Positions 52,915-60,635 of a stretch of DNA of 64,000 bases are shown here, piece after piece. The notes below the pieces were generated by a model, which was given only the letters and a program-made list of their open reading frames with translations, made no database searches and was not told the origin of the DNA. Made by a program: the position numbers and the translations under genes. The stretch is from the NCBI RefSeq assembly GCF_031846275.1, contig NZ_JAVRIB010000016.1:7918-71917 (forward strand), in the 5' to 3' direction. This DNA comes from Spectribacter hydrogenoxidans. GTDB taxonomy: Bacteria > Pseudomonadota > Gammaproteobacteria > Nevskiales > Salinisphaeraceae. The first letter of the stretch is position 1; every line of letters starts with the position of its first letter.

Positions 52915-54336
52915 ATGGCAAGCGACAATCTCGATCTTTGCTACCTGAGCGCCACCGAGGCGCTAGCCGCCTTCCAGGCGAAGGAGCTCTCGCCGGTCGA
53001 GGTGCTGCAGGCCCAGATTGATCGTATCGAATCCGTCAACAACACCGTAAACGCCCTGACCGACACCTACTTCGACCGCGCCCTCGAGCTGGCCAAAGCG
53101 GCGGAAACCAGGTACGCGAAAGGCGCCGACGTACGACCCTTGGAGGGCCTGTCCTGCGGCATCAAGGACTGGCACTCGGTCGAGGGCGAGATAACCACGT
53201 ACGGCTCGCGCGTATTCGCGGATTACCGCCCCGACCAGACGGCACCCACGGTCGAACGCCTGCTGGATGCCGGCGCCATCATGCATTGCCGGACCACGAC
53301 CCCGGAATTCGCCCATTCCGGCGTCACGCACACTCCGCTTTGGGGCGTGACCCGGAACCCATGGAACCCCGACTACACCCCCGGCGGCTCCTCCGGCGGA
53401 TCCGGCGCCGCCCTGGCCGCCGGCATGGCCACAATCGCCGACGGCACGGACGGCGGCGGCTCCCTGCGAATTCCGGCGGCCATGTCCGGCCTTTTCGGGT
53501 ACAAGCCACCCTTCGGGCGCAATCCCCTGGATCGCGAGCACCCAGGCGAGACCCTGCTGCACTACGGCGCAATGACGCGAAGCGTCGCCGACCTGGCCCT
53601 GCTCCAGAACGTGATGTCGGGCGTCCATCCGGCAGACCACTATTCCCTGCGCGAGCGAATCATCCTCCCGAAAACATTCGACTCGGCCAAGGGGCTGAAG
53701 ATCGGTCTTTCCATGGATCTCGGCTACTACCGCATCGACTCGCAAGTGCGCGAGAACACCAACGCCGCCGCACGCACCCTCCAGGAGCTTGGCTGCGACG
53801 TCGACGAAGTCCGGCTCGGCTGGGACACGGACACCGACGAAGGCTGGCTCACGACGTGGGAAGGCTTGTTCTGGGCCCTGGCCGGGGAGCTGCTGACGGA
53901 CTCGCGCGACCAGCTTGACCCGTTCGTGGTGCAGATCCTCGAGCGCGGGCGGGAGCACTCCCTCAAGAGCTTCTATAACGTGCACCAGCTCCGCTTCGGC
54001 ATGTACCAGAAGCTCGCGCGCATCTTCCAGGATTACGACCTCCTGATCTGCCCGACCACCGCGACCGCATCGGTAAAGGCGGACCAGAGCAACTTCGAAT
54101 CGGTGATCGTCGAAGGCGAGCCGGTGCGCCCCTACATCGGATGGTTCCTGACCTACCCGTTCAACCTGCTCAGCGCCTGCCCGGTCATGAGCGTGCCGAC
54201 CGGGTTCGCGGACACAGGCGTGCCCACCGGCATGCAGATCGTCGGCCGCCCCTACGACGACGAAACCGTCTTCCGCGCCGCCGCCGCGCTCGAGGCCGCC
54301 ACATCGCCCTGGAAGAGCAAACGTCCGGATATCTAA
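52915..54336 (+). CDS. Amidase-signature family hydrolase
   Basis: 473 residues from ATG 52915, which has CGGAG 7 nt upstream (52888 is an alternative). The Ser-cisSer-Lys triad is visible: Lys in CGIKDWHSVEG, and Ser residues in PGGSSGGSGAALAAGMA, with DGGGSLRIPAA nearby. No signal peptide, so cytoplasmic. The family hydrolyses amides, carbamates or nitrile-derived amides; the substrate is unknown. It is paired with a LuxR-type regulator 116 bp downstream, both inside a cassette bounded by direct repeats, so the pair may have arrived together. Confidence 0.88.
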   Translation: MASDNLDLCYLSATEALAAFQAKELSPVEVLQAQIDRIESVNNTVNALTDTYFDRALELAKAAETRYAKGADVRPLEGLSCGIKDWHSVEGEITTYGSRVFADYRPDQTAPTVERLLDAGAIMHCRTTTPEFAHSGVTHTPLWGVTRNPWNPDYTPGGSSGGSGAALAAGMATIADGTDGGGSLRIPAAMSGLFGYKPPFGRNPLDREHPGETLLHYGAMTRSVADLALLQNVMSGVHPADHYSLRERIILPKTFDSAKGLKIGLSMDLGYYRIDSQVRENTNAAARTLQELGCDVDEVRLGWDTDTDEGWLTTWEGLFWALAGELLTDSRDQLDPFVVQILERGREHSLKSFYNVHQLRFGMYQKLARIFQDYDLLICPTTATASVKADQSNFESVIVEGEPVRPYIGWFLTYPFNLLSACPVMSVPTGFADTGVPTGMQIVGRPYDDETVFRAAAALEAATSPWKSKRPDI

Positions 54337-54452
54337 CCGCACCGCACCACGCCCCGCGGAGACCCCGTGCCGGTTGCCCTGCCCCCGGCGTTGTGCGGTA
54401 TAAAGACAACGTGCCACAGGATCATGCAACCCTCCCAAGCCCGCAGGCCGAG

Positions 54453-55202
54453 GTGAGCAGTTCGAACTTGCGGGACTTCGCCCACGCGCTCGAAACCACG
54501 GGCAGCGTCGACGCCGCCATGGACATCCTGCAGGCCGAGGTCGGCCGCCTGGGATTTCCCCTCGTGGACTACTCCTACCTGCCGGTGCCGCGCCTACGCA
54601 CCGGCGAATGGCGCGCACCGCCCCTGAAGACCCGAAACTTCCCCAGGGGCTGGGACCGGCAGTGGGACAAGCACCGCCGCCACGATCCATATTTCCACGC
54701 CTGCTTCGAAGGACGCCGCTTCGTCGACTGGTCGGACGTCCAGCACCGGACGAATCTTTGTCGCCGGGAACGGGACTGCATGACCTACCTGGCCGATCAC
54801 GGCATCTACCGGGGCCTGACGATACCCATACACCTGGCCGGCGGCCGTTTCGCCTTCATCACCGTCGCCGGGGACGGCCCCAAGGAGAGCTGGGAAAAAC
54901 GCGTCGCACTCTCGCGAGAGACCCTGTTTTTCCTCGCCCACTATTTCCACCACGTCCTGATCAGCAGATTCGGCAGGCCGTTCGCTCCCGCGGGCTGCCA
55001 TCCGCTGAGCCCGCGCGAGGCGGAATGCCTGCACTGGGCCGCACGGGGCAAGACCGCCCAAGAGACCGCCATCATCCTGACGCTATCTGTCGAAACCGTC
55101 CGGATCCATCTGAAGCGCACCGCGGTCAAGCTGGACGCGGCCAACCGATCGCACGCCGTGGCCAAGGCGTTGTCGCTGGGTTATATAGATCCGGTAGCTT
55201 AG
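54453..55202 (+). CDS. LuxR-type regulator with autoinducer-binding-like domain
   Basis: About 249 residues from GTG 54453; GTG 54411 and 54393 are alternatives and none has a strong ribosome site. The N-terminal autoinducer-binding-type domain (about 5-160) contains FPRGWDRQWDKHRRHDPYF and RFVDWSD, the Trp/Asp pattern of acyl-homoserine-lactone receptors. The C-terminal GerE HTH has LSPREAECLHWAARGKTAQE and VETVRIHLKRTAVKLDAANR. No luxI synthase is in the window, so it is a candidate LuxR solo, perhaps tuned to another ligand. Likely regulates the amidase. Confidence 0.83.
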   Translation: MSSSNLRDFAHALETTGSVDAAMDILQAEVGRLGFPLVDYSYLPVPRLRTGEWRAPPLKTRNFPRGWDRQWDKHRRHDPYFHACFEGRRFVDWSDVQHRTNLCRRERDCMTYLADHGIYRGLTIPIHLAGGRFAFITVAGDGPKESWEKRVALSRETLFFLAHYFHHVLISRFGRPFAPAGCHPLSPREAECLHWAARGKTAQETAIILTLSVETVRIHLKRTAVKLDAANRSHAVAKALSLGYIDPVA

Positions 55203-55258
55203 GCTGGTTATTGCCGGAGGCACTTCCAGCCTGATCGACCACAGTTAAGAATATGCTT

Positions 55259-55272
55259 TCAATGGAGTCTGA
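55259..55272 (+). repeat. 14-bp direct repeat, right copy
   Basis: TCAATGGAGTCTGA, matching 52787-52800. It is 29 bp from the 3' end of the IS3 transposase remnant, so it probably marks the IS end. Confidence 0.8.
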
Positions 55273-55300
55273 GCTGGCCCGGCTCCCACGAGCAGGTGAA

Positions 55301-55507
55301 TCAAGCCACAGCTTGATGGGTTTGCTCCACTTCTAACGGCGTTCGATAGCCCAGCGTTTGATGGATCCGCTGGCGGTTATAAAACACCTCGATGTATTCG
55401 AAAATGCCGCTCGAGCAGCCTGTCGGCTGGCAACTACACGTCGGTCGATCAGTTCGAACTTGAGCGTAGCGAAAAAGCTCTCGGCCACGGCGCTGTTCCT
55501 GCTGTCC
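55301..55507 (-). pseudogene. IS3-family transposase OrfB remnant, C-terminal part, frameshifted
   Basis: On the minus strand SRNSAVAESFFATLKFELID is the end of the integrase core (DNAVAESFF-type motif) in one frame. After a frameshift near 55405-55415, FEYIEVFYNRQRIHQTLGYR then TPLEVEQTHQAVA completes the C-terminus. Only the last third or less of OrfB remains. It abuts a SulP fragment. Confidence 0.82.
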
Positions 55508-55579
55508 TTCATCATGTTCGGGTCCACACTGATTGAAGCGATTCCGCTGGCCGCCCTGATCGGCGTGATGGTGGTGGAT
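55508..55579 (+). pseudogene. SulP-family transporter remnant, internal piece
   Basis: FIMFGSTLIEAIPLAALIGV matches the late transmembrane region of SulP proteins (MFGxxLIxxIPLAALVGVM type). About 290 residues between this and the piece at 52663 are missing. The following 127 bp to 55706 show no recognisable gene. Confidence 0.72.
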
Positions 55580-55706
55580 CTTGCCGCGGCTTTCGGGTCT
55601 TACTTTTTGCCTCGCGGTAGAGAAGGTAAAGCGCTTTCGCGGCACCCTGAGATATCCGCGCTAGGATTTTACTGTGATTCCGCACGCCTGCCTGCCGGAG
55701 TAATGC

Positions 55707-56126
55707 ATGCCTGACTCGTTCTGCAAACGTTTCGAGATCGCCTGGCACAATCCGACCGCCGAAAAATTGGTATCGTTGTTGACGGAGGATGTGGTCCTTT
55801 ACCAGCCCCACCGTCCGCCCCTACGCGGCCGAGCCGCGGTACGAGTGGAATTCTCCAGGTTGCTGGCATGGCTTCCGGGCACGTATTCGAAGGTCATGCG
55901 GTGGCTGGAGGATTCGCAAGAGGCGTTCATCGAACACGAGCTGCACTTTCCGGCGGGTTCGGGGTTCATCCGCATCCCTGCTGTTGATCGGTTCATCCTG
56001 GAAGACGGGCTGGCGAAGGAGCGAGTTGTGTACTTTGACCGATTCCTGCTTTTCGCGGGGGTGCTGCGCCATCCGTCGCTCTGGCCCGGTTATGTCAGGT
56101 ATCGGTTCGGGGGTTCGGGGGTCTAA
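55707..56126 (+). CDS. SnoaL-like / NTF2-fold protein
   Basis: 139 residues. RFEIAWHNPTAEKLVSLLTE then DVVLYQPHRPPLRGRAAVRV is the start of a SnoaL-type cone-shaped fold with helix, strand and pocket; the C-terminal half is beta-rich with an Arg-rich end. Such proteins include small isomerases, hydrolases and polyketide cyclases; no catalytic set can be named. A GGAG lies about 8 nt before the ATG. Codirectional with the GFA gene 39 bp on. Confidence 0.7.
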   Translation: MPDSFCKRFEIAWHNPTAEKLVSLLTEDVVLYQPHRPPLRGRAAVRVEFSRLLAWLPGTYSKVMRWLEDSQEAFIEHELHFPAGSGFIRIPAVDRFILEDGLAKERVVYFDRFLLFAGVLRHPSLWPGYVRYRFGGSGV

Positions 56127-56165
56127 AACATAGGGTTAAGTGGATCCAGCCCGGGAGGCGTTTCA

Positions 56166-56618
56166 ATGACCACTCCTGTTTGCTATTCGGGCGGTTGCGC
56201 CTGTGGCGCAATTCGATACCGGTGTTCGGCCGAGCCGGTCATGGCGTTCAATTGCCACTGCCGCGACTGCCAACGGGCCAGTGGCAGCGCCTTTGCCTCG
56301 ATACTGGTGGTGCCGACGACTGCATTCGAAATCCTGACCGGGGAACCAGCCTATCACTCGGTGGTAGCGGACAGTGGTCACACCATGCAGCGCGGTTTTT
56401 GTGCGCAATGTGGTTCGCCACTGCTGATCAGGGAACCGGCGCGGCCGGGCATCGTTCTGGTGCAGGCCGGTGGCCTGGATGATCCGGGCCGACATCAGCC
56501 GGCTGCAGATATCTTTCAGGCACGGGCTCACCCCTGGGATTACATGAACCCGGACCTGCCCGGATATCCGACAATGCCGCCATTGCCAGATTCACCATTG
56601 TTCCGCACGCAACATTGA
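56166..56618 (+). CDS. GFA (glutathione-dependent formaldehyde-activating)-family protein
   Basis: 150 residues, zinc-binding family. Zinc cysteines appear as GGCACGAIRYRC, FNCHCRDCQRASG and FCAQCGSPL, the standard GFA pattern. The founding member was linked to S-hydroxymethylglutathione formation, but most members, including this one, are of unknown role. ATG 56166 has GGGAGG just upstream. Confidence 0.86.
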   Translation: MTTPVCYSGGCACGAIRYRCSAEPVMAFNCHCRDCQRASGSAFASILVVPTTAFEILTGEPAYHSVVADSGHTMQRGFCAQCGSPLLIREPARPGIVLVQAGGLDDPGRHQPAADIFQARAHPWDYMNPDLPGYPTMPPLPDSPLFRTQH

Positions 56619-56947
56619 TTTTGCTCCGCATCGTTTCCGGAGTTGAAAATCGGGCCGGCAGCGCGATAATGGCCGGGAGAGAGCGCTCGGAACGGGGGCG
56701 TCGCGGACATGACGATTGCCGCACAGGTTGGGACAGCGCACGGAATCGCCGAAGGCCTTCCGGTGACCGGCATGCGCTGTGTTCATGACCGGATTGACTC
56801 CCCGGAATTCCGGCCATGCAGGAAACCACACGCCTACCACAGTCGTTGCGAGCAACGGACCGGCGGTTACCGGCCAGCCCTCCTCGCGGCGGTCCGTAGC
56901 CTTCCTCTGATGGGCCCTGCGGCTGATCGGTTCGGGCAGGACTTGTC
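56619..56947. other. 329-bp gap with no recognised gene
   Basis: No RNA gene, repeat copy or convincing coding frame was found. Short open frames on both strands lack family motifs. It probably includes the promoter of the membrane/coiled-coil pair. Confidence 0.5.
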
Positions 56948-57232
56948 ATGCCACAGCAACCGCTAACGGATCGTGTGCAGGCCGTCCGGGAGGTGACTTC
57001 GCTGTTCCGCGTGGAGCGCTTCGTTTACCTGGCCATTATCGTCGTCTGTTTACTGGTGCTGATTGTGCTGGTGGTGATGGCCGCCCAGCGCGGTGAGATG
57101 CGCACGGCCGAGATCGTGCCGATGTTCGGTTCCGGTGGAGTGATTTCGGTAATGACCGGCCGCCTATTGCATATGTGGAACCGTGCGGTGGACTTGCTGG
57201 AGCAGCCCGCGAATCCGGATGGCGGAGGATGA
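56948..57232 (+). CDS. Small single-pass membrane protein of unknown function
   Basis: 94 residues: a short cytoplasmic N-terminus with EVTSLFRVERF, one strong transmembrane helix (about 26-47, LAIIVVCLLVLIVLVVMAA) and a C-terminal part with a glycine-rich turn and an amphipathic helix (LLHMWNRAVDLL). No family recognised. The stop overlaps the ATG of the next gene (ATGA), so the two products are likely made together and may interact in the membrane. Confidence 0.7.
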   Translation: MPQQPLTDRVQAVREVTSLFRVERFVYLAIIVVCLLVLIVLVVMAAQRGEMRTAEIVPMFGSGGVISVMTGRLLHMWNRAVDLLEQPANPDGGG

Positions 57233-58041
57233 GCGACGAAATCCGGCAATGGCAGAGGGCGCGGGCCTCCTACTGGGCGGCGGCCCTGACGCTGGCCGGT
57301 TTCGCAGTGGTGGTGGGCGCAATCGGCTACAGCGTGTACCAGCTGCAGACGCTGGAAGCGCGGATTACCGAGCTTGAGGAAACGAAAAAGCGGTTGCAGC
57401 AGGATATCGTCGAAAAGCGCGAGGAGGTGGCGGAACGGGAAGCCGAACTGGCCGATGTACAGGAGGCCATTACAGCGGCCCAGGAAGAGCTCGATGCCAT
57501 CAAGAACGAACTCCGGATGGCTGAAATGCCGCAGGAGGCCGAGCCGCTACCACAAGCGTCAGCCGCGGGGCAGGATGCCGAGCAGCCGGGGGAGCGTCCA
57601 CGAGAGCCAATAGCTGAGGCGCAAGAAGCAGAGGCAGAGGCGCGACGAGCCCGGTTGGAGCAGCAACAGGTCCAGGAGGCGCGGATCGGCCGGGTACAGC
57701 AGCGACTATCCGATGTGCAGGTCGCGCTCGACAAGCTCAGGATCCGGCCCCGCGTATACATCCATGTCCGCAGCCGTTCCCAGATTGCGCTCGCCGAGGC
57801 TGTATCCAAGCGATTATCGGGACTGGATATCGTGGTGCCGGAGGTGGAAGTCGTGATGGACCAGGGGCCAAGCCGGACGCAGGTCCGCTATTTCGATGAG
57901 AACGAGCGCCCGCTGGCGGCTGACATTCGCAGAATTCTGGCGGAGGGCCTGGGGGACGAACGGATCGAACTCAAGAACTTTGCCCATACCGGGGATGTCC
58001 GGCCAAATCAGTTCGAGATATGGTTTGGCACGGACGCGTGA
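57229..58041 (+). CDS. Membrane-anchored coiled-coil protein with C-terminal globular domain
   Basis: 270 residues from ATG 57229. A transmembrane helix (about 15-38), a long coiled coil rich in Glu/Lys/Gln (about 40-105), a Pro/Glu linker, a second short coiled coil (about 135-175) and a globular C-terminal domain (about 180-270; RPRVYIHVRSRSQIALAEAV and RTQVRYFDENERPLAADIRR). The last part resembles LytR_C/VRYF-type domains in pattern only. Coupled to the small membrane gene upstream. Function unknown; a scaffold or sensing role at the inner membrane is a guess. Confidence 0.72.
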   Translation: MSDEIRQWQRARASYWAAALTLAGFAVVVGAIGYSVYQLQTLEARITELEETKKRLQQDIVEKREEVAEREAELADVQEAITAAQEELDAIKNELRMAEMPQEAEPLPQASAAGQDAEQPGERPREPIAEAQEAEAEARRARLEQQQVQEARIGRVQQRLSDVQVALDKLRIRPRVYIHVRSRSQIALAEAVSKRLSGLDIVVPEVEVVMDQGPSRTQVRYFDENERPLAADIRRILAEGLGDERIELKNFAHTGDVRPNQFEIWFGTDA

Positions 58042-58063
58042 TGCCTGTAATAGCGAGAAGACT

Positions 58064-59290
58064 TCAGGCTTCGAGCGCCTCGGCTGGGCCAAAGAATTCG
58101 TAACGGATATCGTCCGCCGCCACGTGCTTGCCCTTAAGCAGCTTGTTGACGTGTTGCAGCATGGGTTTGGGACCGCAGAAGTAATATCTGGCGGATTGCC
58201 CAGCCTGCAAGTCGTCGAGTAGCTGGCCGTCGACAATGCCTTCGCTGTCAAAGCGGCCCGCCGCGCGATCCTCGGGACGCGGATCGCTATAGCGCACGTG
58301 CAGCTGCAGGTTGCTGTACTGGCCCTTGAGCATGCGCAGCTCCTCGGCAAAGGCATGCACCGCGCCGTTGAGTGAACCCTGGATGAAGACGATCGGCCGC
58401 GCTTTCGATGAGCGCGCCAGGGCCGAATGCAGCATCGACAGGATCGGCGTGATACCCACGCCACCGGCGATGAGCACCAGCGGTGTGCTTTCCTCGCTCG
58501 GCAGATCCAGCGTGAATTCGCCGCACGGCGGTCCCAGTTCCAGGCTGTCGCCGACCTGCAGATGATCGTGCAGATGATTGGACACCGCGCCGGTTGGTGC
58601 ATCTGGTGCCGGCGCCGGTTCGCGCTTGACGCTGATGCGGTAGTACGGGGTGCCCGGCGCGTTCGACAGGCTGTAATTGCGCATTGCCGCGCTGCCGTCG
58701 GCCAACGTCACCTTCGCGGTGGTGTACTGGCCCGGCTCATGGGCGGCCAGCGGTTCGCCGTCGGCCGGCTCGAGATAGAACGAGACGATGTTGTCACTGG
58801 CCGCCTCGCGTCGAGCAACCGTGAACCGCCTGAAGCCCTGCCAGCCATGGGTTTGTTCCTGGGCATCGTAGATCTGCTGCTCGCGCTGGATGAAGATATC
58901 CGCCAGCACCCCGTAGGCCTCGGCCCAGGCGTCGATCACTTCGTCGGTTGCTGCCTCGCCCATGACTTCACAAATCGCCGCCAGCAGGTTCTCGCCGACG
59001 ATCGGGTAATGCTCGGGCTTGATACCGAGCGAGGCGTGTTTCTGCGCGATCAGCTCGACCGCGCCGGCCAGCGCGGCCGGGTTGTCGATGTTCTGGGCAT
59101 AGGCGCAAATGGCGCCGGCCAGGGCCCGCTGCTGGGTGCCGGCCTGCTGGTGTGCCGGGTTGAAGTACGGCTTTACCTCCGGATTCTTCTCGAACATGCG
59201 CGTGTAGAAGTGGCGCGTCAGGGTCTCGCCATGCGCCTGCAGGGTGGGGATGGTCTGTTTCACGGTGGCAATGGTTTCCGGCTTGAGCAT
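58064..59290 (-). CDS. hmpA: Flavohaemoprotein, nitric oxide dioxygenase
   Basis: Converts NO and O2 to nitrate using NAD(P)H. 408 residues: globin domain (about 1-140) with Tyr29 (B10) and proximal His85 in AQKHASLG, FAD domain with RNYSLSNAP, and NAD domain with IAGGVGITPILSML and FCGPKPML. Full length and complete. Divergent from the NO-sensing repressor nsrR, with a good sigma-70 promoter in the shared gap. Confidence 0.96.
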   Translation of the reverse strand: MLKPETIATVKQTIPTLQAHGETLTRHFYTRMFEKNPEVKPYFNPAHQQAGTQQRALAGAICAYAQNIDNPAALAGAVELIAQKHASLGIKPEHYPIVGENLLAAICEVMGEAATDEVIDAWAEAYGVLADIFIQREQQIYDAQEQTHGWQGFRRFTVARREAASDNIVSFYLEPADGEPLAAHEPGQYTTAKVTLADGSAAMRNYSLSNAPGTPYYRISVKREPAPAPDAPTGAVSNHLHDHLQVGDSLELGPPCGEFTLDLPSEESTPLVLIAGGVGITPILSMLHSALARSSKARPIVFIQGSLNGAVHAFAEELRMLKGQYSNLQLHVRYSDPRPEDRAAGRFDSEGIVDGQLLDDLQAGQSARYYFCGPKPMLQHVNKLLKGKHVAADDIRYEFFGPAEALEA

Positions 59291-59318
59291 GTGTATTCTC
59301 CTGTGCGCCTGGAATAAG

Positions 59319-59376
59319 AGGTAAGTGAGATGCCTATTTAATCTGGTATACTATTTACCTGTTTTATGGGAGTCAA
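59319..59376. promoter_or_regulatory. Overlapping hmpA / nsrR promoters with NsrR-like dyad
   Basis: For hmpA (minus strand) TTGACT (59376-59371) and TAGTAT (59353-59348) are 17 bp apart. TATACT at 59347-59352 can serve as the nsrR -10, so the two -10 boxes overlap. An imperfect dyad beginning AGGTAA and ending TTACCT spans 59319-59360 and contains GAGATGCCTATTT, similar to the NsrR half-site AAGATGCATTT with an extra base. Confidence 0.65.
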
Positions 59377-59382
59377 GCCTCC

Positions 59383-59814
59383 ATGCAACTAACCACGCAC
59401 ACCGACTACTCGCTGCGCCTGCTGATCTACCTGGGCATCCATTCCGGGGACAGGCCGGCGACGGTCCAGGACGCAGCAAACCGCTACGGCATTTCCGCCA
59501 ATCACCTGGCCAAGGTGGCGCAGACGCTGGTGCAACTCGGCTACATCCACAGCCACCGCGGCCGCGGTGGTGGCCTGGAGCTGGCGCTGCCGGTGGCCGA
59601 GATCAACGTCGGCGCGGTCGTCCGGCAAACGGAAAACCTGCAGCTGCTGGAATGCTTCGGCCCGAATTCCACCTGTCCCATCGACCCGGCCTGCAAGCTC
59701 AAGGGCGTACTCGGGAAAGCGCAGCAGGCCTTTCTCGAGGTACTGGACAGCTACCGGCTCAGCGACCTGATCAGCAATCGGGACAGACTGCGCAAACTGC
59801 TCGACGTCGCCTGA
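59383..59814 (+). CDS. nsrR: Rrf2-family NO-sensing repressor NsrR
   Basis: 143 residues. Winged HTH with YSLRLLIYLGIHSG, YGISANHLAKVAQTLVQLGY and HRGRGGG, and three Fe-S cysteines at 91, 98 and 104 (CFGPNSTCPIDPACK), close to the E. coli NsrR positions. The adjacent hmpA is its standard target. Represses hmpA until NO damages the cluster. Confidence 0.93.
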   Translation: MQLTTHTDYSLRLLIYLGIHSGDRPATVQDAANRYGISANHLAKVAQTLVQLGYIHSHRGRGGGLELALPVAEINVGAVVRQTENLQLLECFGPNSTCPIDPACKLKGVLGKAQQAFLEVLDSYRLSDLISNRDRLRKLLDVA

Positions 59815-59891
59815 TGGGAATCCTCATGGTCAAAGAGGTCGGAGCCCTTTAGACACAGAACCGTGCTCTCTGCTTGCAATCTCCCAGCACA

Positions 59892-59920
59892 TTGACGTCG
59901 GACACAGTGATAAATATCAT
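59892..59920 (+). promoter_or_regulatory. vapBC promoter with overlapping inverted repeat
   Basis: TTGACG at 59892-59897 and TATCAT at 59915-59920 with a 17-bp spacer. TGATA/TATCA around AA (59908-59919) overlaps the -10 and could be the VapB(C) operator. Confidence 0.65.
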
Positions 59921-59952
59921 TGGTAACTATCATCCGAAGTGTCAGGCAAACC

Positions 59953-60186
59953 ATGACCGCTGCAAAGATTTTCAAATCGGGACGCAGTCAAGCCGTGCGC
60001 CTGCCCAAGGCATTGCGGTTCGAGGGCACGGAGGTGATTGCCAAGCGCTTCGGAAACGGCGTCCTGCTGCTGCCGCTGGATGCGCCCTGGGAAGTCATGC
60101 GGGAGGCGCTGGACGAGTTCGAGCCAAGCTTCGAGATGGAGCGTGAGCAACCCGCCCAGCAGACGCGTCCGGATTGGCCGGAATGA
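59953..60186 (+). CDS. vapB: VapB-type antitoxin (SpoVT/AbrB fold)
   Basis: 77 residues from ATG 59953. The AbrB-like DNA-binding part has AAKIFKSGRSQAVRLPKALR (residues about 3-22). The C-terminal tail (DEFEPSFEMEREQPAQQ) is the likely toxin-wrapping segment. Overlaps vapC by 4 nt (ATGA). Autoregulation by the pair is expected from family knowledge. Confidence 0.9.
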   Translation: MTAAKIFKSGRSQAVRLPKALRFEGTEVIAKRFGNGVLLLPLDAPWEVMREALDEFEPSFEMEREQPAQQTRPDWPE

Positions 60187-60596
60187 GCCGTTCGGTTTCG
60201 CTGCTGGATACCAATACCTGCATCTACATCATCAACCGGCGCCCGCCGGAGGTGTTTGAACACTTCGCCGGCCATGAAGTCGGCGAGATCGCTATTTCCA
60301 GCATTACCGGCGCGGAACTGACCTACGGTGTAGCCAAGAGCAGCTCCCGGAAGAATCGGGACGCACTGGACAAGTTTCTGGCGCCGCTGGTGGTTCTGCC
60401 GTTTGATGAAATGGCCATGCGGGAATACGGTGAACTGCGCAGCCATCTGGAGCGACAGGGTCAACCCATTGGTGCGCTGGATCAGCTTATCGCCGCCCAC
60501 GCGTTGGCACTGGATGCGGTGCTGGTGACGAATAACGAACGCGAGTTCAACCGTGTGCCACGCTTGCGGCTGGCCAACTGGGTTGGCGATTCCTGA
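60183..60596 (+). CDS. vapC: VapC toxin, PIN-domain endoribonuclease
   Basis: 137 residues from ATG 60183. Acidic catalytic residues of the PIN fold: Asp in SLLDTNTCIYIINRRP, Glu in ITGAELTYGV, Asp in IGALDQLIAAHAL and Glu/Asn in VTNNEREFNRV. Complete, so probably active. Likely cleaves tRNA or another RNA when freed from VapB. Confidence 0.9.
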   Translation: MSRSVSLLDTNTCIYIINRRPPEVFEHFAGHEVGEIAISSITGAELTYGVAKSSSRKNRDALDKFLAPLVVLPFDEMAMREYGELRSHLERQGQPIGALDQLIAAHALALDAVLVTNNEREFNRVPRLRLANWVGDS

Positions 60597-60635
60597 CGAA
60601 TGAGGGTTTCAGGCGGTGCCTTCTGCCTCGCTGAG

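Noticed and set aside
52663..55579. A functional SulP sulfate transporter
   Set aside because: Only two short pieces remain, separated by 2.7 kb, with the central part missing.
55512..55811. Minus-strand open frame across the SulP remnant and SnoaL-like gene
   Set aside because: No family match; it crosses a breakpoint and is antisense to a better gene.
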